A stretch of 64,000 nucleotides of DNA from Prescottella equi (GTDB taxonomy: Bacteria; Actinomycetota; Actinomycetes; Mycobacteriales; Mycobacteriaceae), in assembly GCF_020171745.1 (NCBI RefSeq), contig NZ_JAIVAH010000009.1, positions 124,001-188,000 of the forward strand, given 5' to 3'. The position numbers were made by a program, and so were the translations under genes. The notes below the pieces were generated by a model, which saw only the letters and a list, made by a program, of their open reading frames with translations, made no database searches and was not told the DNA's origin. Every line of letters begins with the position of its first letter. Position 1 is the first letter of the stretch. Positions 47,668 through 55,651 of the stretch are shown here, piece after piece.

Positions 47668-49076
47668 GGATTCGACGACCGGGTCTGCAGGCCAGGCTCA
47701 CGGCCCTCGTCGCGGTGATCGCACTGATCGCCGCAGTGGTGACGTCCGCCGCGGTGTACCTGCAGGCTCGCGCCAACATCTTCTCCACGGCGCAGGACCA
47801 GATCCTGAGCAGCTTCGCCGACACCCTCGATTCCTCGGCGCTCTGGCTCGGAGAGCACCCCACGAGACGCGAGCTGTCCGAGTTCACCGGCATCGGCGAC
47901 GGGAGCGTGGCCTGGTCCGGCAATGTCCGCACCGACACGTGGCCCCTCGACGTTCCCGGCCCGCCGCCGGAACTGGTCGCCCGCCTGCAGCAGTCGGAAC
48001 TTCCGGTCTTCCAGCGCGTCGACAACGGCGGCGCACCACTGTTCTACGTCGGCGGCCGCCTCGGGGACCCCGAGCTGCCCCTGAGCGAACCCACGTTCGT
48101 CGCCGCGGTGTTCGGCCTGGGAGAGGCCCAGGCGCAGATCGATTCGCTCGAGCGCCGGGCGGCGGCGGTCGCGATCGTCGTCTCGGTGCTCGCGGCGCTG
48201 GCCGGGCTGTGGACCGCGCGCCGACTCGTGCTGCCCCTGCGCCGGCTCAATACCGCCGCCGCGGCGCTCGTCCCCGGCCGGCCCCGCCAGGAGCTCACCG
48301 CCGGAGCCAGCCACGAACTCTCCGAACTGGTCGCGACGTTCAACCGGTCCGCGGCCGAACTCGACCGCACCGTGGCCGATCTCGCGGCGAAGGAGGCCGA
48401 CGCCCGACGGTTCGTCGCCGACGTCTTCCACGAACTCCGCACGCCCCTCGCGGCGCTGGTCGCGGTCGCAGAGGTCCTCGAGGAGGACGCCGACACGATG
48501 CCGCCCGACACCGCCCGCGCGGCCCGCATCGTCAGCCGCGGCACCGAGCGGCTGTCCCGGCTCACCGAGGACGTCATCGAGATCTCCCGGTTCGACACCG
48601 GCCGGGCCGATCTGGTCCTCGAACCGCACGACCTCGTCGACGTGGTGCGGGAGTCGCTGTCCACCCGCGGCTTCGAGTCGCGGGTACAACTCGACGCGGA
48701 CGGCGCCGTCCCGTGCCGGGTGGACCGGCGCCGCATCGACATCGTGGCCGGGAACCTCGTGGCGAACGCGTTCGCGCACGGGCGTCCGCCGGTGGAAGTG
48801 GCCGTGCGCACCGACGGCGACGACGCGGTGATCACCGTGACCGACCACGGCGCTCCCATCCCGGAGGCCGTGCGGGCACAACTGTTCGAGCGGTTCTACA
48901 AGGCCGACGCCTCCCGCGGCCGGACCGACGGCAGCGGGATCGGTCTCGCCCTCGCCGAGGAGAACGTGACCCTGCACGGTGGAACGATCTCCGTGACATC
49001 GGGCTCCACGGGAAACATGTTCACGGTTCGACTGCCCCGCGCAGCACGCGCGGCAGCAGCGGATCGGCCGGATTGA
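47664..49076 (+). CDS. sensor histidine kinase
   Basis: A 470-residue membrane histidine kinase. Transmembrane helices near 12-33 and 172-190 flank an extracytoplasmic sensor of about 140 residues. Then come HAMP, HisKA with phospho-acceptor His256 ('DVFHELRTPL'), N-box 'IVAGNLVANAFAHG', and HATPase_c with 'DHGAPIP' and 'GSGIGLALAEENVTLHGG'. 'DHGAPIP' varies the usual D-x-G-x-G box. It is translationally coupled to the response regulator. Its last 56 bases overlap the end of the convergent epimerase gene. Confidence 0.9.
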   Translation: MRIRRPGLQARLTALVAVIALIAAVVTSAAVYLQARANIFSTAQDQILSSFADTLDSSALWLGEHPTRRELSEFTGIGDGSVAWSGNVRTDTWPLDVPGPPPELVARLQQSELPVFQRVDNGGAPLFYVGGRLGDPELPLSEPTFVAAVFGLGEAQAQIDSLERRAAAVAIVVSVLAALAGLWTARRLVLPLRRLNTAAAALVPGRPRQELTAGASHELSELVATFNRSAAELDRTVADLAAKEADARRFVADVFHELRTPLAALVAVAEVLEEDADTMPPDTARAARIVSRGTERLSRLTEDVIEISRFDTGRADLVLEPHDLVDVVRESLSTRGFESRVQLDADGAVPCRVDRRRIDIVAGNLVANAFAHGRPPVEVAVRTDGDDAVITVTDHGAPIPEAVRAQLFERFYKADASRGRTDGSGIGLALAEENVTLHGGTISVTSGSTGNMFTVRLPRAARAAAADRPD

Positions 49077-50490
49077 CCGGAGGGAGCACGACGCGTCCGG
49101 TGACGCGTGTCCGCAGTCGTGCGATCCGGCGTCCCCTCCGTTCCGGGACGGTTCCCGGCAACCGGAGCACCACCGGATCCCCGCCGAACCAGTCGCGCGC
49201 GTACGACACCGCGGCCTCCAGCGCCTCCGCGACGGTCTCCGCGGTCAGCCGACCGCGCCGGCCGGTACTCAGCCCGTGTCCCGGAAGGTCGAGCAGCACC
49301 ACGTGGAATCCTTGGCGCGCCAGCGCCGCCGCCGTGTCCGTCAGGTAGCGGGCGTGCAACCCCGGCGGCACCGGAATCACCAGGGTGCGTCCGCTGCGCC
49401 GGGAGTCGGCGGCGTGGACCTCCAGGTGCACGGAGCCGTCCCGGAGACCGACGTGGGCGTGCTCGAGCCGTCCGGTGTCGGCGGCCGTGAACGTCGTGGC
49501 CGGTTCCAAGGCGGCCTCGCACGCCACGCGGCGTCTCGGCGCGTCCACGCTGCGCAGCAACGCCTTACCCCGCAGCAGGATCATCACGGCCGCGGCCTCG
49601 CGCGCCGTCAGCGTCGGCCGCCATCCCGTCGCCGCGGCGAATCGACGCGAACTCACCACCGTCTCGCCGGCGGTCACCCACTGACCGGAGAAGGGACTCA
49701 ACCCCAACCGGAACGCGATGTTCGCGGCGACGATCGCGGACCGCTCGGGCACGTCGAACAGCCGCTGCCCCTGCATCGCCGCCAGTTCGCGCACCATCAC
49801 CCACCCGTCGGGTCCGATGTTGAACGGCCCGCTCAGGTCGTGCTTGGCCGCGCGATGGAACGCATCGGCGAGATCGCGCTCGTGCAGGAACTGGTAGGCC
49901 GCCTCGTCGGCGCGCGGGAACACACCGACCGAGGCGGTGAGCTGGTCGATCCCGTCGTTCGAGAAGTTCGGCCCGACCACGTACGTGGACCGCAGCAACG
50001 ACACGGCCATCTCGCCGGGATGCCGGCGCAGCCACCATTCGACGTAGTGCTCGACCTCCGCCTTGTCGTGGAAGTAGTAGCGATCGGGATCTCCTGCCGG
50101 ATAGACGCTCTCGTCGACCGGCTTCGGACGCAGCTCGGGCCCGTACGCGTTGACGCTCGACGCCACCACCACCCGCCGGGCGCCCGCGCGGTATGCGGAG
50201 TCGATCACGTTGCGCGAGCCGCGCAGGTTGATGTCGTGGGTCTCGGCCTTGTCCCGGATCTCCTCCACCACGAACGCGAGGTGCACCACCACGTCGCAAC
50301 CGCGGAACACCTCGACCAGGCGGTCCGACCGGATGTCCATGCGTACCGACTCGAGTTTGGCGTCCACGACCCTGGGCGCGCTACGGGACACCCCGACAAC
50401 CGATTCCACCTCCGGATCGGCGAACAGCACCGGCAGGATCACGGCCGCGAAGTCGCTCGTCGCGCCGGTCACGGCGATCCGCAGGCTCAC
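49021..50490 (-). CDS. NAD-epimerase-like protein fused to a partial alpha/beta hydrolase
   Basis: A 489-residue fusion. Residues 1-310 are an extended SDR of the NAD-dependent epimerase family: 'ASSVNAYGP', 'YYFHDKAEVEHY' (Tyr-x3-Lys), 'RSTYVVGP'. The cofactor motif reads TGATSDFA, with Ser and Ala where TGxxGxxG has Gly. Residues about 340-440 look like the N-terminal half of an alpha/beta hydrolase ('TLVIPVPPGLHARYLTDTAAALARQGFHVVLLDLPGHGLSTGRRG') but no GxSxG elbow or catalytic His follows. GTG 50490 overlaps the oxoamine synthase stop by four bases, so the two act together. It might reduce the 3-ketone made by that enzyme (inference). Confidence 0.7.
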   Translation of the reverse strand: MSLRIAVTGATSDFAAVILPVLFADPEVESVVGVSRSAPRVVDAKLESVRMDIRSDRLVEVFRGCDVVVHLAFVVEEIRDKAETHDINLRGSRNVIDSAYRAGARRVVVASSVNAYGPELRPKPVDESVYPAGDPDRYYFHDKAEVEHYVEWWLRRHPGEMAVSLLRSTYVVGPNFSNDGIDQLTASVGVFPRADEAAYQFLHERDLADAFHRAAKHDLSGPFNIGPDGWVMVRELAAMQGQRLFDVPERSAIVAANIAFRLGLSPFSGQWVTAGETVVSSRRFAAATGWRPTLTAREAAAVMILLRGKALLRSVDAPRRRVACEAALEPATTFTAADTGRLEHAHVGLRDGSVHLEVHAADSRRSGRTLVIPVPPGLHARYLTDTAAALARQGFHVVLLDLPGHGLSTGRRGRLTAETVAEALEAAVSYARDWFGGDPVVLRLPGTVPERRGRRIARLRTRVTGRVVLPPVNPADPLLPRVLRGAVEP

Positions 50491-51719
50491 GCTGCACCCT
50501 CTGCCACGGTCTGCGTGATGACGTCCACCGCGGACCGGATCTGGGCGTCGGTGTGGGAGGCCATGACACAAAGCCTGAGCAGAGCCCCGGTCCGCGGCAC
50601 CGCCGGGTGCAGCGCCGCGCTCGTGAAGATGCCCCGGTCGAAGAGTCTGCGCCACAACGCGATCGCTTCCATCTCGTCGCCCACGTGCAGGGCGATGATC
50701 GGAGAGACCGTTCCGCCCCCGTCCGGCAGGGCGGACACCACTCCGACGTCGAGTCCCGCCGCGGCGAGGCCGGACCGCAACGTCGACGCGTTCGCGAGCG
50801 CCCGATCGGCGCGCTGCGCGCCCTCATCGCTGCGGATCAGCCGCACCGCCGCCAGAGATGCACCCACCGCGGCCGGCACGCCCGACGTCGTGAAGAGGAA
50901 GGCCCTCGCGTGGATCCGCAGCGAATCGAGCAGATCGTGCGATCCGGCGATGAATCCTCCCGTGGAACTGGGACTCTTCGACAGCGAGGCCATCCGGATA
51001 TCCGTGGAGCCGTCCACCCCGAACAATTCCGCGGCCCCGGTGCGCCGGCCCCCGAACACGCCGAGGCTGTGCGCCTCGTCGACCATGAGTGCCGCGCGGT
51101 GGCGCGTGCACACCGCCGCGATCTCGTCGAGCGGCGCCAGATCGCCCTCCATCGAGTACAACCCGTCGACGACGACGAGCACCGCGCCGCCACCCTCGAC
51201 GGGCTCGGAGAGCACACTGTCGAGATCGGCGACGTCGTTGTGCCGGAACTTGCGGACCGTGGCGCCCGACAGCACCGCACCGTCGCGGATCGACGCGTGC
51301 GCCGCCGCGTCGACGACGATCACGTCGCCCTTGCCGGCGATCGCACTAATGGTTCCGAGGTTCGTCTGATAGCCGGTCGTGAAGACGATCGCGCCGTCGG
51401 TGCCGTGCCAGTCGGCGATCTCGGCCTCGAGCTCGAGATGGAGATCCGTGGTGCCGTTGAGGAGTCGGCTCCCGGTGACGGCGCCGCCGAACCGATCGAG
51501 CGCGTCCTGCGCTCCCCGTCGGATCGCCGGATGGTCTGCCAGACCCAGGTAGTTGTTCGAGCCGAGCATGATCCGGTCGGCGCCCTCGACCCGGACGACG
51601 GGTCCGGTCGCCGACTCCATCACCCGGAAGTACGGATTCACGTCGGACTCGCGGGCCGCCCGCAACAGGTCCACCCGCTCGTCGTCGTCCAATCGCCGCA
51701 TCAAACGGTTCGTCGCCAT
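50487..51719 (-). CDS. alpha-oxoamine synthase (AONS/serine-palmitoyltransferase-like)
   Basis: A 410-residue PLP enzyme condensing an amino acid with an acyl thioester, releasing CO2. Family features are 'LGSNNYLGLADHPAIRRGA', 'GAVTGSRLLNGTTDLHLELEAEIADW', ring-stacking His141 ('DAAAHASI'), 'DEAHSLG' (Asp214 to His217) and PLP Lys248 ('SLSKSPSSTGGFIAG'). Candidates are 8-amino-7-oxononanoate synthase, 2-amino-3-ketobutyrate ligase or a serine-palmitoyltransferase-like enzyme. The absence of bio genes and the coupled epimerase gene favour the last type or a natural-product role. ATG 51719 has a weak Shine-Dalgarno. Confidence 0.75.
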   Translation of the reverse strand: MATNRLMRRLDDDERVDLLRAARESDVNPYFRVMESATGPVVRVEGADRIMLGSNNYLGLADHPAIRRGAQDALDRFGGAVTGSRLLNGTTDLHLELEAEIADWHGTDGAIVFTTGYQTNLGTISAIAGKGDVIVVDAAAHASIRDGAVLSGATVRKFRHNDVADLDSVLSEPVEGGGAVLVVVDGLYSMEGDLAPLDEIAAVCTRHRAALMVDEAHSLGVFGGRRTGAAELFGVDGSTDIRMASLSKSPSSTGGFIAGSHDLLDSLRIHARAFLFTTSGVPAAVGASLAAVRLIRSDEGAQRADRALANASTLRSGLAAAGLDVGVVSALPDGGGTVSPIIALHVGDEMEAIALWRRLFDRGIFTSAALHPAVPRTGALLRLCVMASHTDAQIRSAVDVITQTVAEGAA

Positions 51720-51976
51720 CGTTTCGAATCTCCTGACAGTCGTCTTGTCCCGAGTGCTGCTCCGGCGAGTGATTCGGAGGGAGCCCACGGAGGGATTGCC
51801 CATCGAAGAAACCGACGTGAAATGTTCCCGATGTCCGAAATACGAGGTACATCAGCAAAATTCACCGGACGGCTCACCACCGACCCATCCGCCGACACCG
51901 CCGCTCCGAACCACCGGTTGCGTGATCCACCGCTCGGACGCACCGACGTGTCCGACACCAACCGCAGAGGAGTGCC

Positions 51977-53092
51977 ATGACCCGCCTGATGACCGTCGAA
52001 CGCGAAACGCTCCAGTCGTACCTGCCCGGTCTCGTCGACTACCTGGACCGCACGCCGTTGCTCGAACTCGAGCGCAGGGGCGGCGATGCGATCGGGCAGT
52101 TCCGGGACAGCGGCGGAACCGGTCTGACGATCCCCGCCGAGGAGGGCGGATTGGGCGCGTCTGCGCTGGAAGCTGTTCGCGTACAGCGGGCGATCGGAAG
52201 CCGTTCACCGTCCCTCGGGGCCGCGAGCACGATGCACCACCTGTCGCTGGCCACGTTGGGCGAGTTCGCGCGCGACTCGACGGAGGAGGACCGCGCGCTG
52301 GTGCGGTCACTGGTGGAACAGCGAACGGTGATCGCATCCGGCTTCTCGGAGGGTGTTCCGGGCGGCAGCGTCTTCGTCCCCACGATGCGCGCAGAGCGCC
52401 GCGGCGACACCTATGTGGTGAACGGCAGCAAGAAACCGTGCAGCCTGTCCACGTCGATGGACCTGCTCACGGCCAGCGTCGCAGTCGATTCCGGGGAACG
52501 CGCGATCGCGCTGATTCCCGCGACCGCGCCTGGGATCACGGTGCGCCCGTTCTGGGACAGCCCGGTGCTCGCCGGTGCCGAGAGCGACGAGGTGGTGCTC
52601 GAGGACGTCGAGGTTCCCGCCGACTTCGTGCTCCTCAACGGCGCCGACGACCCGGACGGCCGGCACGAGATGACCGGTTACCTGTGGTTCGGAATGCTCG
52701 TGAGCGCGAACTACCTGGGGGCGGCGAGCGCGCTGCTCGAACGCCTCCTCGCCGCCGACAAGGGCGACTTCGAGGGTTACACCCGTGCCGCCGCCGACAT
52801 CGAGAACGGAATGGCGGCCGTCGAGAGCATCGCGCGTGCCGTCGACGCCGGCGAACGCGGACAGGACATCTCCGTTCGTCTTCTGCTGTGCCGCATATCC
52901 ATCCGCGATGCCCTGGTCCGCGCGACCGCGGCCGCCGTCGAATCGCTCGGCGGCATCGCCTTCATCAAGTCCCCCGACGTCGCGTATCTCGCGGCAGCGA
53001 TCCACGCCTTCGCATTCCATCCTCCGTCGCGCCGCTCGGTGTCCGAGTCCCTGGCCCGCTACCACGCCGGCGACGAGTTCGCGTTCGCGTAG
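51977..53092 (+). CDS. acyl-CoA dehydrogenase family protein
   Basis: A 371-residue flavoprotein of the acyl-CoA/acyl-ACP dehydrogenase family. N-terminal helical domain, 'GLTIPAEEGGLGASALEAVRVQRAIG', middle beta domain 'YVVNGSKKPCSLSTSMDLLTASVAV', and C-terminal helices ending 'AGDEFAF'. The usual catalytic Glu region is not obvious, so the activity might be a desaturation, or an N- or alpha-oxidation, on a carrier-bound or free substrate. It diverges from the oxoamine synthase across 257 bases and is probably part of the same cluster. GAGGAG precedes ATG 51977. Confidence 0.75.
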   Translation: MTRLMTVERETLQSYLPGLVDYLDRTPLLELERRGGDAIGQFRDSGGTGLTIPAEEGGLGASALEAVRVQRAIGSRSPSLGAASTMHHLSLATLGEFARDSTEEDRALVRSLVEQRTVIASGFSEGVPGGSVFVPTMRAERRGDTYVVNGSKKPCSLSTSMDLLTASVAVDSGERAIALIPATAPGITVRPFWDSPVLAGAESDEVVLEDVEVPADFVLLNGADDPDGRHEMTGYLWFGMLVSANYLGAASALLERLLAADKGDFEGYTRAAADIENGMAAVESIARAVDAGERGQDISVRLLLCRISIRDALVRATAAAVESLGGIAFIKSPDVAYLAAAIHAFAFHPPSRRSVSESLARYHAGDEFAFA

Positions 53093-53110
53093 CGAAGGCG
53101 AACCGTTGAA

Positions 53111-53138
53111 CCGTCCCGGAATCGGCGGCCCGGGACGG
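53111..53138. terminator. terminator hairpin between convergent genes
   Basis: CCGTCCCGG (53111-53119) and CCGGGACGG (53130-53138), a perfect 9-base stem with 10-base loop, between the acyl-CoA dehydrogenase and RCC1 genes. Confidence 0.65.
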
Positions 53139-53146
53139 ACGTCACG

Positions 53147-54373
53147 TCAACTACCCACGAACGCCCCGAGCGAACCGAGATCGATCAGGACCGCCGACCC
53201 ACTGCACGACGATCCGAAGGTCGAGGAAGAGACCGGGGTCGATGCTTCCGACCCGAGTCCCGTCTGCAGCGACCCGGACGTCGCGGAGCCGGTGGCGGCG
53301 CAGTCATCCGCTTCGGGCTCGGGCTCCTGCGCGGGCGCAGCCACGATCGCGAGCGTATGGTCCGCGCCGCCCGCGATCGCGGTGTACCGCAACCCTTCCG
53401 GAGCAGGATCGAACACGTATGCCCTCGCGGCCTCGTTCCACTCACCCCGCTGGCCGCTCCGGCTGCCGCCCCAGCCGACGATGCCGCCGTCCGACGTGAG
53501 TGCCAGGGAGTGGTCCCGGCCGGCAGCGACCGCGGTGAACGTCTGTCCGTCCGGCGGGTCCGGCGCCTCGTTCTGGCCGTATCGCGCGTAGCCGCCGGCG
53601 ACGACCCGGCCGCCCGACGTCAGCGCCAGCGCATGCGACTCACCGGCCGCGATCGCGACGTACCGCTCGCCGTCGGGTGCGGGCGGTAGGTGCGTGTTCG
53701 ACGTGTTGGTGCTGTTCGCCCAGTCCTTTCCGACTCCGACGACCTCGCCTGTCGAGGTCAGCGCGAGCGAGAAGTCCGCGCCGGCCGCGATCGCGGTGTA
53801 CGTGCGGTCGGTCGGCAGATTCATCTCGTCGAACTCGTTGGTGCCGAACGCCCGCACCTGCCCGCTCTCGGTGAGGGCGAGGGAGTGCTCGTAGCCCGCG
53901 GCGATCGCCGTGAACCGCTCGGTGGAATCGGCCGGACCGGAGCACTGGCCGGCCGCGTCGCTGCCGAAGCACAGGACGTCGCCGGTCGAGGTCAGGGCCA
54001 GCGAGTAGTCCGGGCCCGCCGAGATCGCCGTGAACCGCGCCCCGTCCGGCGCGGGCGGAGGCGTCGACTGCGGGGCCGTCCCGGCACCCACGATCCGCCC
54101 CGACGACGTGAGCGCGATCGAGTGCTCGGTCCCCGCCGCGATCGCGGTGTAGGTTTCGCCGCCCGTCAGTGCTGGGAAATCGAGCTGCCCGTGGTCCGTC
54201 GGGGACTCGGGCCCGTCGGGCTCACCGCCCCACGCCCGGATCTCGCCGCCCGGTGTGACCGGCAGGCCGACGGGCGCGCCCATCGCCGGCGCCACGAGCG
54301 CCAGCATTCCCGCAACCGCGAGCGCAGGGGCCGCCAATCCCCGCGTCAGCCGACGTCGATTTCCGATCTCCAC
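53147..54373 (-). CDS. secreted RCC1-repeat beta-propeller protein
   Basis: A 408-residue exported protein. Signal peptide about 1-32 ('LAAPALAVAGMLALVAPAMGA'). Then seven RCC1-like repeats of about 45-55 residues with the core 'YTAIAAGxxHSLALTSxGxVxGxG', from 'GETYTAIAAGTEHSIALTSSG' to 'LRYTAIAGGADHTLAIV', enough for one seven-bladed propeller. A Ser/Thr-rich tail after 340 has Cys in 'DDCAATG' and 'GSSCSGS'. RCC1 proteins are best known as eukaryotic exchange factors; bacterial secreted forms are unassigned and may bind proteins or glycans. GTG 54373 is preferred since GGGAGGA is seven bases before it. Confidence 0.8.
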   Translation of the reverse strand: MEIGNRRRLTRGLAAPALAVAGMLALVAPAMGAPVGLPVTPGGEIRAWGGEPDGPESPTDHGQLDFPALTGGETYTAIAAGTEHSIALTSSGRIVGAGTAPQSTPPPAPDGARFTAISAGPDYSLALTSTGDVLCFGSDAAGQCSGPADSTERFTAIAAGYEHSLALTESGQVRAFGTNEFDEMNLPTDRTYTAIAAGADFSLALTSTGEVVGVGKDWANSTNTSNTHLPPAPDGERYVAIAAGESHALALTSGGRVVAGGYARYGQNEAPDPPDGQTFTAVAAGRDHSLALTSDGGIVGWGGSRSGQRGEWNEAARAYVFDPAPEGLRYTAIAGGADHTLAIVAAPAQEPEPEADDCAATGSATSGSLQTGLGSEASTPVSSSTFGSSCSGSAVLIDLGSLGAFVGS

Positions 54374-54476
54374 GTGCACGTCCTCCCGACGAGTCCGATG
54401 TGGCGCCGACGGGTACCCCCGTGCGGCACTCGCATCATGACGCGCCGAGGCGGCCGAATATCGACAATCGGACGAA

Positions 54477-55460
54477 TTACCGCACGTGAGTGATGCTCCG
54501 CAGCAGATCGTTGAGGTGAGTGCACGTTTCGGGACCACGGAAGCTCCGACGGACGTCCGCATCGACGTCGGCCAGCGCAGTTCCGACCAGCCTTCCGACA
54601 CTGGCCACGGCCCCCGGGCAGTCGAACCACGGCAACACCCGGGGCGTCGCCGCAGCCTCCCGCACGACGCCGGTCGCGGCGTCCGCGGTCACCGTGAGCT
54701 CGTACTCGTGGATCACCGTCTCGACGCCGTCGACGCGGACGTACGTGTCGCGGAACATCGCGTCGAAATGAAGCTCACCGTTCTCGATCCAGCGGTCGAC
54801 GCGCCGACGCCGCCGCATCGCATGGATACCGAGCGGCGGCGGCGTGCGACCGAATGCGTCGTCGAGCGGAGGCGCGACGGGACCGTCCGCGACCGGGCTG
54901 CGCCCGCGCACGGCGATCGTGGTGATGAGCGCGCCGCCGTCCACGTACCCCGCGCACTGGTCGCCGACCGGCACGTAGCCGGTGCCGCCCGCGGCGGTGA
55001 GCGGGTCCAGTGCACGCTCAGCCGACACCGCGTGACCCGAGATCAGCGTGCCCAGCGGAACGTCGTCGAGCAATTGGGCGAGGGGTGCACCCACATCGGC
55101 GGCATCACCTGCGACGACGGCGCCGACCCGGCCCCGGAATCCCGCGATGGCCGACGAGCCGACGAGAGTCGCGAGTCCCGGCACATCGGGCGACGTCCGG
55201 ATGTCGGTGAGAGTTCGGCCGTCGTGATAGTCCACGACGGCCTCGAGGGTCGCGGCGTCGCGAACCGACTCCGCAGCCCGCGCGTCGATCTCGAACTCCC
55301 ACGCCCGCCCGCTCAATCGGAGCTCGCCTCCCGCACCACCCGGACGCGACAGGTCGAGGCGCGATACCAGCCGCACCGAGTTCGATCGAGCGACCGGCAC
55401 ACCGTCACGGGGTCCGCGAACGGCACCGTGCAACGCGGGATCCGGAGTGTTCTCGGTCAT
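54477..55460 (-). CDS. DUF2889-like protein
   Basis: A 327-residue cytosolic protein with a C-terminal DUF2889 signature: 'RRRRRVDRWIENGELHFDAMFRDTYVRVDGVETVIHEYELTVTADAATGVVREAAATPRVLPWFDCPGA' followed by 'SFRGPETCTHLNDLLRSI'. The conserved Cys and the C-T-H-L-N-D-L motif suggest a metal or catalytic site. Function is unknown; relatives occur near aromatic or steroid catabolic genes. No signal peptide. It lies between a secreted RCC1 protein and the divergent LuxR regulator. Confidence 0.65.
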   Translation of the reverse strand: MTENTPDPALHGAVRGPRDGVPVARSNSVRLVSRLDLSRPGGAGGELRLSGRAWEFEIDARAAESVRDAATLEAVVDYHDGRTLTDIRTSPDVPGLATLVGSSAIAGFRGRVGAVVAGDAADVGAPLAQLLDDVPLGTLISGHAVSAERALDPLTAAGGTGYVPVGDQCAGYVDGGALITTIAVRGRSPVADGPVAPPLDDAFGRTPPPLGIHAMRRRRRVDRWIENGELHFDAMFRDTYVRVDGVETVIHEYELTVTADAATGVVREAAATPRVLPWFDCPGAVASVGRLVGTALADVDADVRRSFRGPETCTHLNDLLRSITHVR

Positions 55461-55651
55461 GGGATCGACCGTGCCCCATGCCGTGCGCGACGATCAAGCG
55501 CGAGTCTCATCGGGTGGAAGTGGAGGGTAGCCAATGTCCGGTGAGTTGCAGTTTGCAATGATCGTACGAAAGAGGTTTGTGGAGAGATGTCTCGAAGCCC
55601 GCCGCCGCCGTCGCGGGCATCGTGCGAACCGAGGCCGGGGGGTGGTTCCAG

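Noticed and set aside
50553-51980. A 475-residue plus-strand frame opposite the oxoamine synthase
   Set aside because: Antisense shadow; low-complexity Arg/His/Asp content and no family features.
53380-54200. Spaced repeats that might suggest a CRISPR-like or minisatellite array
   Set aside because: They are degenerate at the DNA level and follow the RCC1 protein repeat; there are no uniform spacers.
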